Positions 40,376 through 50,989 of a stretch of 64,000 nt of DNA are shown one piece after another. The position numbers and the translations under genes were made by a program. How positions within the stretch are numbered: the first letter of the stretch is position 1; each line of letters begins with the position of its first letter. Source of the stretch: Rhodovulum steppense. GTDB taxonomy: Bacteria > Pseudomonadota > Alphaproteobacteria > Rhodobacterales > Rhodobacteraceae. The notes beneath the pieces are model-generated. The model was not told where the DNA came from. It ran no database searches and saw nothing but the letters and a program-made list of their open reading frames with translations. The stretch lies in the NCBI RefSeq assembly GCF_004339675.1, contig NZ_SLVM01000003.1:62001-126000 (forward strand), read 5' to 3'.

Positions 40376-40902
40376 GCGAGATGATCCCGGCCTGGGTGAA
40401 TGGCGAACTGACCCCCGTCGAGAAGCTGGAGGCCCACAGACAGGGCCTTCGGCACAAGGCGATCTCGGTCTTCGTGATGGATGGCGACCGGGTGCTGTTG
40501 CAGCGCCGGGCGCTGGGCAAGTATCACACGCCCGGTTTCTGGACGAATACCTGCTGCACCCATCCCGCATGGGACGAAAGCGCCGAGGATTGTGCAAGAC
40601 GTCGGCTGCGCGAGGAATTGGGGATCACCGGCCTGCCGCTCGATTTCCGCCAGCGGGTGGAATACCGCGCCGATGTGGGCAACGGGCTGATCGAGCATGA
40701 GGTGGTCGATATCTTCGTCGCGCCCGCCGGGCCTGACCTGCGGATCGAGATGAACCCCGACGAGGTGATGGATGTCAGGTGGATCGACCTGCGCGACCTC
40801 GACCGTGCGGTAAGGGACGAGCCCGACGCCTACACGCCCTGGCTGAGGATCTATCTCGACCAGCACCGCGAGAGCATCTTCGGTTCCCTGTCGCCCGCCT
40901 AG
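40372..40902 (+). CDS. idi: Isopentenyl-diphosphate delta-isomerase, type I
   Basis: 176 residues. Interconverts IPP and DMAPP for carotenoid and phytyl synthesis. NUDIX fold with the active-site cysteine in NTCCTHP (C61/C62) and the ARRRLREELGI helix; the Glu-containing GLIEHEVVDIF follows. It is the last gene of bchG-bchP2-bchP-idi and the right-hand edge of the photosynthesis cluster here. Confidence 0.97.
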   Translation: MSEMIPAWVNGELTPVEKLEAHRQGLRHKAISVFVMDGDRVLLQRRALGKYHTPGFWTNTCCTHPAWDESAEDCARRRLREELGITGLPLDFRQRVEYRADVGNGLIEHEVVDIFVAPAGPDLRIEMNPDEVMDVRWIDLRDLDRAVRDEPDAYTPWLRIYLDQHRESIFGSLSPA

Positions 40903-40945
40903 GCGGCCTGGCCGCCGGTCGGCCGGATCATCATCCGGTCGGCCG
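40902..40945. repeat. Hairpin and 11-bp direct repeat between idi and NUDIX gene
   Basis: GGCGGC/GCCGCC hairpin at 40902-40916 directly at the idi stop, then two perfect copies of CCGGTCGGCCG (40915-40925 and 40935-40945) with period 20, spaced by GATCATCAT. No T-run. It lies between convergent genes and may form alternative structures acting as a bidirectional 3' end. Confidence 0.45.
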
Positions 40946-40955
40946 ACGGGGCCTG

Positions 40956-41435
40956 TCAGTCGAACCAGGAAAACAGGCTGCCAAGCGCGGTGCGCTGCGG
41001 TGGCTTGCAGGAGAGCTTGCGCAAGAACTCGGCGAGTTCGGCCTCCTCGACCTGAGTTGCGGCCACGGCCACTTCGAACCAGCGCCGCCGCCGGGTCCGG
41101 CGATACTTCCAGTCGCGCCGCAATCGTTCGACCAGCATCGGAAACAACTCGACCTCGCAGGAGATCGCCGCGCCATCCGGCATGATCCTATCGTAACGGT
41201 AACGGCCGATAGGGTTGATGCCGACATGGCCAACGGCACCGGCGCGATCCAGAGCCTGGATTTCGGCGGATTTCCATGGGATCGCTCCGTTGATGCGCCA
41301 TCCCTTGGGCATGACCCAGCGCCCCGAACCGCGCGCGGCGACCATCAGCACGAAAAGCGTTCCGTCCGAACTCCAGCGCATCGGGATTGCGGCGATTTCG
41401 GTTCCGTTTCGGGATCTGTCGCGATGGGCCATCAT
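40956..41435 (-). CDS. NUDIX-fold protein with degenerate NUDIX box
   Basis: 159 residues, similar in layout to diphosphoinositol-polyphosphate-type NUDIX hydrolases (GRWVMPKGW at 38-46). The box itself is eroded: where G-x5-E-x7-R-E-U-x-E-E-x-G is expected, positions are A51, I59, Q60, D63 and R64, so nearly every metal-binding glutamate is missing. The rest of the fold (IGRYRYDRI, FPMLVERLRRDWKYRRTRRRRWF) is intact, so it may be a binding rather than hydrolytic protein. Convergent with idi. Two adjacent start codons (41435, 41432). Confidence 0.75.
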   Translation of the reverse strand: MMAHRDRSRNGTEIAAIPMRWSSDGTLFVLMVAARGSGRWVMPKGWRINGAIPWKSAEIQALDRAGAVGHVGINPIGRYRYDRIMPDGAAISCEVELFPMLVERLRRDWKYRRTRRRRWFEVAVAATQVEEAELAEFLRKLSCKPPQRTALGSLFSWFD

Positions 41436-41577
41436 GTCCTGAGCACCTCTCGCCGGCTTGAACCCTCACATCTTTCGCGGATTGACCGGCGACGGACCGA
41501 AAACCGCAGGAAAACAACAACAGTCCACACTGTAGTCGGCGAAGGACAAGGGAACGTTGCCGGGGCGCGCGCTGGTC

Positions 41578-42540
41578 TCAGACGTTGCGCGAGAACAACC
41601 CCATCACCGGCATGACCGCGAATTTCACCAGCGGGATCATCAGCGCACCCAGCAGAAGGCCGATCATTCCGTCAAGCCCGGCGGTCACCGCCCATTCGGT
41701 AGCCGCACGGACCTGATCGGGAACGGCCTGGGCCGCAGCGGACGCAAGATGGTGGATGCCGAGATAGGGCGCCTTTACCCCCAGTTCGTAAAGGCCGTGG
41801 ACGATGATCGAGCCTCCGACCCAGATCATGGCCGCAGTGCCGACAATAACCAGAAGCCGCATGAAATGCGGCATGCCGCGCACGATACCGACGCCCAGCG
41901 CCCGGATTGCCGCCAGCCGCCCCCTTGCGGCCATGGCAAGCCCCGCGTCGTCGGCCTTCACGATCAGCCCGACAACGCCATAGACCGCAACCGTGATGAT
42001 CAGCCCCGCCACCGCCAGGGCACCGGCCACCTGCCACAACGCCATCCCGTCGGGCAGTGCGGCCAGGGTGATCGTCATGATCTCGGCCGACAGGATGAAA
42101 TCGGTCTTGATCGCCCCTTTCACCTTTTTCGCTTCCAGGTGGGGGTCGGCCTCTTTCCGGTGGACCAGCGCCTGCCCGTCATGGCCGGGGTGCAGCGCGT
42201 GCCAGATCTTTTCTGCCCCCTCGAAGCACAGATAGGCGCCCCCCAGCATCAGCAGCGGCGCAATCGCCCATGGCGCAAAGACCGACAACAACAGCGCCAG
42301 CGGCAACAGGATCACCAGCTTGTTGAAGGCCGACCCCCTGGCGATGCTCCAGACGATCGGCAATTCGCGGTCGGCGGAAAAGCCATGGACGTATTTCGGC
42401 GTTACGGCGGCATCGTCGATCACCGCCCCTGCGGCCTTGGAGGATGCCTTGACGGCCTGCCCCACGACATCGTCCACCGAGGCCGCCGCCACCTTGGCGA
42501 TGGCCGCCACGTCGTCGAGAAGCGCCAGCAGCCCGCTCAT
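41578..42540 (-). CDS. DUF808 family membrane protein (YedI-like)
   Basis: 320 residues with about seven hydrophobic stretches. Family hallmarks are SGLLALLDDVAAIAKVAAASVDD at the N-terminus, AAVTPKYVHGF, GGAYLCFEGAEK and AIKTDFILSAEIM. Function unknown. The start at 42540 gives the conserved MSGLLALLDD; an in-frame ATG 33 bases upstream is less likely. Single gene, with a 142-base AT-moderate spacer downstream that holds no clear gene. Confidence 0.85.
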   Translation of the reverse strand: MSGLLALLDDVAAIAKVAAASVDDVVGQAVKASSKAAGAVIDDAAVTPKYVHGFSADRELPIVWSIARGSAFNKLVILLPLALLLSVFAPWAIAPLLMLGGAYLCFEGAEKIWHALHPGHDGQALVHRKEADPHLEAKKVKGAIKTDFILSAEIMTITLAALPDGMALWQVAGALAVAGLIITVAVYGVVGLIVKADDAGLAMAARGRLAAIRALGVGIVRGMPHFMRLLVIVGTAAMIWVGGSIIVHGLYELGVKAPYLGIHHLASAAAQAVPDQVRAATEWAVTAGLDGMIGLLLGALMIPLVKFAVMPVMGLFSRNV

Positions 42541-42606
42541 CCACCCGCCCCGCGGCAGCAACACCGATTTCAAGCATAATCGCCGTCAGTCGGCAAACAA
42601 GCCCGT

Positions 42607-42885
42607 TCAGACAGGCTGCGCTCCGGCGTGCGAGGCGTTGCGCATCGCCGCAAGGACCGCCCAAAGCACGCAGATCGGCAGGGTCAGCAGCACCCCGAAA
42701 CCCAGCGTCGGCAGCGCGACAAGAACGGTCAGCACGATCATCACGATGGCGCCGACCCTCGTGGCATAGAACATGCCGAAGGGGCCGAGCAGCAGCGCCG
42801 CGAGTGCGGCGACGGCGACATTGTCGCCGCAACAAAGGCAGGTGTCGTCGTCGAGCGGGCGGGCGTCACCGAAGCTTCGGGCCAT
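42607..42885 (-). CDS. Small cysteine-containing membrane protein, hypothetical
   Basis: 92 residues. The N-terminus has a compact CLCCGDN motif (CxCC, near residues 16-22) followed by two hydrophobic segments (AVAALAALLLGPFGMFYATRVG and IVMIVLTVLVALPTLGFGVLLTLPICVLWAVLA). Not assigned to a named family with confidence; the motif FGMFYATRVGA recalls small DUF-type membrane proteins. The start at 42885 (MARSFGDARPLDDD) is chosen because upstream in-frame sequence overlaps the gyrB terminator. Confidence 0.6.
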   Translation of the reverse strand: MARSFGDARPLDDDTCLCCGDNVAVAALAALLLGPFGMFYATRVGAIVMIVLTVLVALPTLGFGVLLTLPICVLWAVLAAMRNASHAGAQPV

Positions 42886-42907
42886 GTCTGTCCTCGCATG
42901 TTGCCTG

Positions 42908-42937
42908 AAGGCCCGGCGCCGTGCTGCGCCGGGCGTC
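42908..42937 (-). terminator. Probable gyrB terminator
   Basis: 9-bp stem GCCCGGCGC/GCGCCGGGC (42911-42919 and 42926-42934) with a 6-nt loop, followed on the - strand by CTTCAGG. The tail is T-poor, so confidence is moderate. Confidence 0.55.
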
Positions 42938-43031
42938 CATGCCCAGATTCTAAGTTCGGAATGAGGCCAAAACCGTGCACGTCCAAGGGCAGCACGGGGC
43001 GCTTCGGAACAAATCGAACGGTCAGACCGGA

Positions 43032-45527
<2,496 letters not shown>

Positions 45528-46148
45528 TCAGGTGAACGGGATCACCAGCCCCACAAGGATCAGCAGCCCGCCCGCAATGCGGTTCGTCCGCCTCAGCGCC
45601 GTGGGCGAGGTCAGCGTCCGCCGCGCCCGGTCCACGAACAGCGCAAAGACCAGGTTCCCGGCGAACGGAACCGCCATCGAGATCGCCACGATCGCCGCAA
45701 TATCCGGCGCGCCCACCCGGCTGAGATCGAAGAAGCCCGGTAGAACCCCCATGTAGAACAGGATCGCCTTGGGATTGCCCAGGATCGCCAGAAGCCCCGC
45801 CAGGAACCCCGGCCAGAGCCCCGGGCGCGTGAGTCGGCTGTCGGTCGAGATCGCGGCCCCGGCATGGCGGATCAGAAGGACGCCCATGACCAGGAACACA
45901 AGGCTTGCCACATAGCGCAGCACCACGAGGATCTCGCCGTAGGACGAGACCACCCAGCTGACCCCCAGGATCGCCAGCAGCGGCCAGAGTGCATCGCCGA
46001 TCACCACGCCCAGCGCCAGCGGCCAGGCCGCCCGGAACCCGCCCGACAGCGCCCGCGCCGCCAGTGCCACCCAGACCGGACCGGGCGTCAGGAACAGAAC
46101 GAACATCGTTCCCGCATAGAGTAACAGTTCCGAACCCGTCACATTCAC
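45528..46148 (-). CDS. LysE-family translocator
   Basis: 206 residues, about six membrane helices. N-terminal LYAGTMFVLFLTPGPVWVALAARAL carries the LysE/RhtB proline-glycine motif; NPKAILFYMGVLPGFFDL is the second signature. Exports an amino acid or similar metabolite; substrate unknown. GTG start overlaps the recF stop (GTGA), so it is coupled to recF and interrupts the usual recF-gyrB order. Confidence 0.88.
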   Translation of the reverse strand: MNVTGSELLLYAGTMFVLFLTPGPVWVALAARALSGGFRAAWPLALGVVIGDALWPLLAILGVSWVVSSYGEILVVLRYVASLVFLVMGVLLIRHAGAAISTDSRLTRPGLWPGFLAGLLAILGNPKAILFYMGVLPGFFDLSRVGAPDIAAIVAISMAVPFAGNLVFALFVDRARRTLTSPTALRRTNRIAGGLLILVGLVIPFT

Positions 46149-47257
46149 CGCATTTCCCTTTCCGCCACATGGCTTGTGCCATCGGTTTCCATGACTTCCA
46201 GATATTGCGCCCGGCCGCCCAGCGTCTCGAACAGCTCCGCCCCGGTGCCCGTCATCCAGGCTTGCGCGCCCAGCGCGCAGATCTCGTCGTAAAGCGCCGC
46301 CCGCCGCCCCGCATCCAGATGCGCCGCCACCTCGTCCAGCAACACCAGGGGCGGCGCCCCGAAATCCGCCGCCAGCGCGCGCGCATTGGCCAGGATCAGC
46401 GCGATCAACAGCGCCTTCTGCTCGCCGGTCGAACAATGCCGCGCGGGAACGCCCTTGGCGGTGAACACCGCCTCAAGATCGGCGCGGTGCGGCCCGGTCA
46501 GCGTGCGCCCCGCCGCCATGTCGCGCCCCCGCCCCGCCGCCAGCGCGCCCCCCAGCGCCTCGGCCGTTTCGGGATCGGCCCCGTCAGGTCCCGACAGCGC
46601 CAGGTCCGCCGCAGGAAACGCCGTCTCGGCGCCCTCCTGCGCCGCCGCCAGACGCGCCAGAGCCGCGCGCCGATTCATCCCGATCGCCGCGCCCGCCTCG
46701 GCCATCTGCCCTTCGAGCGCGGCGAACCAATGGGCATCCCGCACCTCGTCCCGCAGCAGCCGGTTGCGCTCGCGCATGGCCTTGTCATAGGCCAGCACGG
46801 CCTCGGCATGGGCGGGCTCGAAACTCAGCGCGATCCGGTCCAGGAACCGCCGCCGCCCCTCGGCCCCCTCGATCCACAGCCGGTCCATCGCGGGCACCAG
46901 CCACAACACCCGCGCGATCCGCCCAAGCGCCACCTGCGCCGCCGCCTTGCCGTCGATCCGGACCTGCCGCGTTCCGCCCGGCTCGGCCCAGGTCTCGACC
47001 TCATGGACCTGACCGGGAACGTCCAGAACCGCGCCGACCTTCCAGCCCAGCGCCCCCGGCGCCCGCGCCAGATCCTCGGCCGCCGCCCGGCGCAGGCCCC
47101 GACCCGGCGACAACAGCGACACCGCCTCCAGAAGATTGGTCTTGCCCGCCCCGTTCGGTCCGAAGATCGCCACCGGCCGTCCGTCCAGCGCCAGCCGCGC
47201 CCGCGAATGCGAGCGGAACTGGGCCAGCGTCAAGCCTGTCACCGCGAGCCTGAGCAC
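46145..47257 (-). CDS. recF: DNA replication and repair protein RecF
   Basis: 370 residues. SMC-like ATPase loading RecA at gaps. Walker A FGPNGAGKTN near residues 32-41, signature STGEQKALLIALILANA and Walker B PLVLLDEVAAHLD. Located after dnaN with a repeat element between them. Confidence 0.97.
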   Translation of the reverse strand: MLRLAVTGLTLAQFRSHSRARLALDGRPVAIFGPNGAGKTNLLEAVSLLSPGRGLRRAAAEDLARAPGALGWKVGAVLDVPGQVHEVETWAEPGGTRQVRIDGKAAAQVALGRIARVLWLVPAMDRLWIEGAEGRRRFLDRIALSFEPAHAEAVLAYDKAMRERNRLLRDEVRDAHWFAALEGQMAEAGAAIGMNRRAALARLAAAQEGAETAFPAADLALSGPDGADPETAEALGGALAAGRGRDMAAGRTLTGPHRADLEAVFTAKGVPARHCSTGEQKALLIALILANARALAADFGAPPLVLLDEVAAHLDAGRRAALYDEICALGAQAWMTGTGAELFETLGGRAQYLEVMETDGTSHVAEREMR

Positions 47258-47262
47258 GCCCT

Positions 47263-47307
47263 GTCCTTCTTCTGGCCGGAAATATCCCCGCCGGAGGCAA
47301 TCCGGCG
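47263..47307 (-). repeat. Hairpin + GGGATATTT...CAGAAGAAG element after dnaN
   Basis: On the - strand: 7-bp stem CGCCGGA/TCCGGCG with loop TTGCC (47289-47307), then GGGATATTT-CCGGC-CAGAAGAAGG ending at 47263. Same design as the two copies at 10503-10618. Begins 9 bases after the dnaN stop and ends 6 bases before the recF start. Confidence 0.7.
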
Positions 47308-47315
47308 AAGAAGGG

Positions 47316-48434
47316 CTAGACCCGCATCGGCATCACGACATAGACCGCAGAGCTGTCATTGCCCTCGCGCATCAGCGTCGGATCGCCCGCCGAGTTGAAC
47401 AGGAACACCGCGTTCTCGCGGTCCACCTGGCTGGCGATTTCCAGCAGGTATTTCGCGTTGAACCCGATCTCCAGCCGCTCGTCGCCATAGGCAACGGCCA
47501 GTTCCTCCTCGGCGGCGCCGCTGTCGGGGGCATTGACCGACAGCGTCAGCCGGTCCTCCTCGAGCGCCAGCTTGACCGCGCGCGACCGTTCCGAACTGAC
47601 CGTCGCCACGCGATCGACCGCCTGGGCGAATTCGGCGGCATCAACCTCAAGACGGCGGGTGTTCCCGGTCGGGATCACCCGGCTGTAATCGGGGAAGGTG
47701 CCATCAATCACCTTGGAGGTCAGCGTGATCTCGGGCGTGGCAAAGCGCACCTTGGTCTCGCTGACCGAGACCGCGATCTGCGCCTCGTCATCGTCCAGCA
47801 ACTTGCGCAGCTCGCCCACCGTCTTGCGCGGGACGATCACGCCCGGCATCGTCTCGGCGCCTTCGGGCAGGGCCGCATCGATCCGCGCCAGCCGGTGGCC
47901 GTCGGTCGCCACGCAGCGCAGCACCCGGCCACCCTCGCCATCGGCCACATGCATGTAGACGCCGTTCAGGTAATAGCGGGTCTCCTCGGTCGAGATCGCG
48001 AATTTCGACTTGTCGAACAACCGCCGCAGAACCGGGGCGGGGGCCGCGAAATTCGACGAATACTCGGCCGAGGCCATCACCGGGAAATCCTCGCGCGGCA
48101 GCGTGGCCAGCGTGAAATGCGATCGCCCGGCCCGCACCGTCATCCGCCCCGCGGCCCCGTCATCGGCCAGCTCGACCAGCGCGCCGTCGGGCAGCTTGCG
48201 CACGATCTCGTGCAGGGTCACCGCGGGCACCGTGGTCGCGCCCGCCCGCTCGACCTGGGCGGGCACCTTGTCGACCACCTCGATATCCAGATCGGTGGCG
48301 CGAAAGCTGACCTTGTCCCCCTCGGCCTCTATCAGCACATTGGCCAGGATCGGGATCGTGTTGCGCCGCTCGACCACAGATTGCGCCTGACCGACCGCCC
48401 TCAGAAGGGTGCCGCGTTCGATGCTGAATTTCAT
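47316..48434 (-). CDS. dnaN: DNA polymerase III subunit beta (sliding clamp)
   Basis: 372 residues, three clamp domains. MKFSIERGTLLRAVGQAQSVVERRNTIPILANV is the family N-terminus, and C-terminal DDSSAVYVVMPMRV ends as in alphaproteobacterial clamps. The start at 48434 is preferred over an in-frame ATG 15 bases upstream. The clamp ring tethers polymerase III to DNA. The 116-base spacer to dnaA has no second gene. Confidence 0.99.
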   Translation of the reverse strand: MKFSIERGTLLRAVGQAQSVVERRNTIPILANVLIEAEGDKVSFRATDLDIEVVDKVPAQVERAGATTVPAVTLHEIVRKLPDGALVELADDGAAGRMTVRAGRSHFTLATLPREDFPVMASAEYSSNFAAPAPVLRRLFDKSKFAISTEETRYYLNGVYMHVADGEGGRVLRCVATDGHRLARIDAALPEGAETMPGVIVPRKTVGELRKLLDDDEAQIAVSVSETKVRFATPEITLTSKVIDGTFPDYSRVIPTGNTRRLEVDAAEFAQAVDRVATVSSERSRAVKLALEEDRLTLSVNAPDSGAAEEELAVAYGDERLEIGFNAKYLLEIASQVDRENAVFLFNSAGDPTLMREGNDSSAVYVVMPMRV

Positions 48435-48550
48435 GCCCTCGCTCCTCATGCCGACGGGAGGCGAACCGTAGCGGTTCCGCCCCCCGGCTCAAGCGTTTTC
48501 TGGACTGTCCGAGACTTTCGCAAGGGCGTCAAGGCCGTAGCCGAGCGCCC

Positions 48551-49897
48551 TCAGCCTTCCAACGTGCGGCGCAGCATTTCCAGATCCTCGGCAATCTGCG
48601 AGTCCGTCGCGCGCAATTCCTCGATGCGCTTGACGGCGTGCATCACCGTGGTGTGGTCGCGCCCGCCGAAACGGCGCCCGATCTCTGGAAGGCTGCGCTG
48701 GGTCAGTTGCTTGGCCAGCCACATCGCGATCTGGCGCGGCCGCGCGATGGTGCGGTGCCGCTTCGGCCCGACCATGTCGGCAAGCCGCATGTTGAAATGC
48801 TCGCTGACCTTGCGCTGGATTTCCTCGACCGTGACCTTGCGCTCGGACGCCCGCAGGATATCGGCCAGACAATCCTGCGCCAGATCCAGCGTGATTTCCT
48901 TGCCCACCAGCGAGGCAAAGGCAAAGAGCCGGGTCAACGCGCCCTCCAGCACGCGGACATTGGTCGTGATCCGGTGCGCCAGGAATTCCAGCACCCCGTC
49001 GGAAATCACCAGACCGGGATATTGCTGGCGATACATGTCCACCTTCTGCTGCAGAATCCCGAGGCGCAGTTCGTAATCGGTGGGGTGCAGGTCCACCACC
49101 AGCCCGCATTGCAGGCGGCTCTTGATCCGGTCCTCGAGATCCTTGATCTCGCCCGGCGCGCGGTCGGCCGAGATGACGATCTGCTTGCCCTGATCGACTA
49201 GCGCATTGAACGTATGGAAGAACTCCTCTTGCGTGGAATCCTTGCCCGCGATGAACTGCACATCGTCCACCATCAGCACATCGACCGAGCGGAACAGCGA
49301 CTTGAAGCCCATCATGTCGCGCTCGCGCAGCGCCTGCACGAAGCGGTACATGAACTGCTCGGCCGACAGGTAGACCACCTTGGCCTCGGGCACGCGTTCG
49401 CGCAATTCCCAGGCAATGGCATGCATCAGGTGGGTCTTGCCGAGCCCGACGCCGCCATACAGGAACAGCGGGTTGAATGTTACCGCCCCGCCCTCGGCCA
49501 CGCGGCGCGCCGCGGCGTGGGCCAGTTCGTTCGGCTTGCCGGTCACGAAGGTCTCGAAGGTGAAGCGCGCGTCCAGGGTTGCACCGGGCAGGTCGACATC
49601 GCTGCGCGCTTCGGGCTGGGGCGCGGGCCGCGTCGCCGCGGCAACGGACGCTTTCGCACCGGACACGGCGAATTCCAGCCGATCGACCACCACGCCGTTT
49701 CGAACGAGATGTTCGACGATCCGGTCCCCGAAGTTTCGCTTGACCCATTCACCGACGAAATTCGTCGGCACTCCGAACCGTGCGACCCCGTTCTCGAGAG
49801 CATGGAACTCGAGCGGTGCGATCCAGGTCACATAGTTGTTCTTTCCGATCGTTTTTTCGAGGTCCCTGCAAACACGTCCCCAGGTGTCTTCTGTCAT
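48551..49897 (-). CDS. dnaA: Chromosomal replication initiator DnaA
   Basis: 448 residues. Domain I at 1-80, AAA+ domain III with Walker A GGVGLGKTH and Walker B VDVLMVDDVQF, and domain IV with the DnaA-box signature GRDHTTVMHAVKRI near the C-terminus. ATP-dependent origin unwinding. Leads the leftward dnaA-dnaN-recF-gyrB block. Confidence 0.99.
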   Translation of the reverse strand: MTEDTWGRVCRDLEKTIGKNNYVTWIAPLEFHALENGVARFGVPTNFVGEWVKRNFGDRIVEHLVRNGVVVDRLEFAVSGAKASVAAATRPAPQPEARSDVDLPGATLDARFTFETFVTGKPNELAHAAARRVAEGGAVTFNPLFLYGGVGLGKTHLMHAIAWELRERVPEAKVVYLSAEQFMYRFVQALRERDMMGFKSLFRSVDVLMVDDVQFIAGKDSTQEEFFHTFNALVDQGKQIVISADRAPGEIKDLEDRIKSRLQCGLVVDLHPTDYELRLGILQQKVDMYRQQYPGLVISDGVLEFLAHRITTNVRVLEGALTRLFAFASLVGKEITLDLAQDCLADILRASERKVTVEEIQRKVSEHFNMRLADMVGPKRHRTIARPRQIAMWLAKQLTQRSLPEIGRRFGGRDHTTVMHAVKRIEELRATDSQIAEDLEMLRRTLEG

Positions 49898-49949
49898 CTT
49901 CGCCCGCTTTCGCTCCGTCCCAGATCATCCGGCTGACGAGTGCCCCCGC

Positions 49950-49964
49950 CGTTTTGGCAAAACG
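49950..49964. promoter_or_regulatory. Palindrome upstream of dnaA
   Basis: CGTTTTGGCAAAACG: perfect 7-bp arms around one base, 53 bases upstream of the dnaA start codon. Size and position suggest an operator or promoter element; the protein is unknown. Confidence 0.45.
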
Positions 49965-50423
49965 CACACGCCCCCACGCCCAACCGACGAGAGAGGTCAA
50001 AGACCCGGCCCGCACCAGTCGGACAGAAGAGCGACCGAGACACTCCCGGTCGCACCCGCTCCCAGGCACCGGTTCCTGTTCCGTTCGGCTCCGCTTCCGC
50101 GCGGGCAACAATGGACATGAGGCTCAGGCCGTTCCGGGCGGTATCCGCCGGGCAACGCCTGTGTCGCGTCCGATCTTCACGAATCCCCTATTCGCGAGTT
50201 CCGGATTGCTCCCCGAAGACGCCCCGGCCGCGCACCCACGGCCCTCGGAACATCCGCGGGGACCGCGTGCGCCATGTCCCCCCAAGTCGATATGAATCGC
50301 TTGCAAGACGGTAGACCGCCCCCTGCGAGGGGCGCAACAGAACTTCGGCCTTGACGGAAGCTTTACCGGAAACGAATCCGGACCCCGTGTCCGGACCGCC
50401 ACGCGGGCGAAGTGATCGGCCCG

Positions 50424-50456
50424 AAAGCAAAGGGGCGCGGCCTGCGCCACGCCCCT
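50424..50456 (-). terminator. Intrinsic terminator after rpsT
   Basis: 10-bp stem GGGGCGCGGC/GCCACGCCCC (one G-U pair in RNA; 50432-50441 and 50446-50455), 4-nt loop, then TTTGCTTT on the - strand. Confidence 0.85.
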
Positions 50457-50480
50457 GAAATGCCTTGTTTTTATGGCCGA

Positions 50481-50747
50481 TCAGGCCCCCAGAGCCTTCA
50501 CCCGGGCCGACAGCCGCGAGATCTTGCGGGCGGCGGTGTTCTTGTGGACGACGCCTTTTGTCACGCCGCGCATCAGTTCGGGTTGGGCGAGGCGGAGGGC
50601 GGCGGTGGCGGCGGCCTGGTCGCCGGTCGCGATGGCCTCCTCGACCTTGCGAAGGAAGGTGCGGATGCGCGAGCGGCGGGCCTTGTTCACCGCGGTGCGG
50701 CGTTCGATCTGGCGGGCGCGTTTCTTGGCCTGGGGCGAATTTGCCAT
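50481..50747 (-). CDS. rpsT: 30S ribosomal protein S20
   Basis: 88 residues, the normal size, very basic. [17 protein letters not shown] and the [18 protein letters not shown]-terminal helix are S20-specific. Binds 16S rRNA at the bottom of the body. Preceded by a 242-base leader/spacer with unusual repeats and followed by its own terminator. Confidence 0.98.
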   Translation of the reverse strand: MANSPQAKKRARQIERRTAVNKARRSRIRTFLRKVEEAIATGDQAAATAALRLAQPELMRGVTKGVVHKNTAARKISRLSARVKALGA

Positions 50748-50900
50748 GGTTTTCAGATACCTCTGTGTCCGGGTCGTCGTTCAAAATCCTCGCGCGACGA
50801 GTTCCCGGCCGGGTGTCCAGATCACCGGCTGATTCCGGCCAGAGCGGGCCTCACGCGCATGCAGGCCCCGGCCTATAGGGCAGATCGGGACCGAAGGAAA

Positions 50901-50965
50901 GGCCGAAAAACCGGATCGGAATTCCATATGAAACCCATATGAATTCCATATGACTTTTTTCGGCC
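50901..50965. repeat. Three 11-bp CCATATG repeats inside an inverted repeat
   Basis: CCATATGAAAC, CCATATGAATT and CCATATGACTT start at 50924, 50935 and 50946, exactly one helical turn apart. They are enclosed by GGCCGAAAAA (50901-50910) and TTTTTCGGCC (50956-50965), which can pair. Each CATATG is itself palindromic. Lies between the enoyl-CoA hydratase stop (50990) and rpsT start (50747), both leftward. Confidence 0.7.
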
Positions 50966-50989
50966 CCCCCGCGAGGCTATTTCGCGGGA

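Larger units (their letters stand above)
49898..50480. other. 583-base spacer between dnaA and rpsT without a gene
   Basis: No convincing coding frame. Contents: a CGTTTTG-G-CAAAACG palindrome at 49950-49964, a 7-bp hairpin GCGACCG/CGGTCGC at 50031-50053, and the rpsT terminator at 50424-50456. I saw no TTATCCACA-type DnaA boxes and no AT-rich unwinding stretch, so oriC cannot be placed here. Confidence 0.6.

Noticed and set aside
41531-41548. TGT-N12-ACA match (TGTAGTCGGCGAAGGACA) upstream of the NUDIX gene
   Set aside because: Only the six outer bases match; the inner bases are GC-rich and unlike the CAATT-type core. A few such chance matches are expected in 64 kb.
49898-50480. Chromosomal origin next to dnaA
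   Set aside because: No DnaA boxes or AT-rich unwinding element were seen; in many alphaproteobacteria oriC is not beside dnaA.
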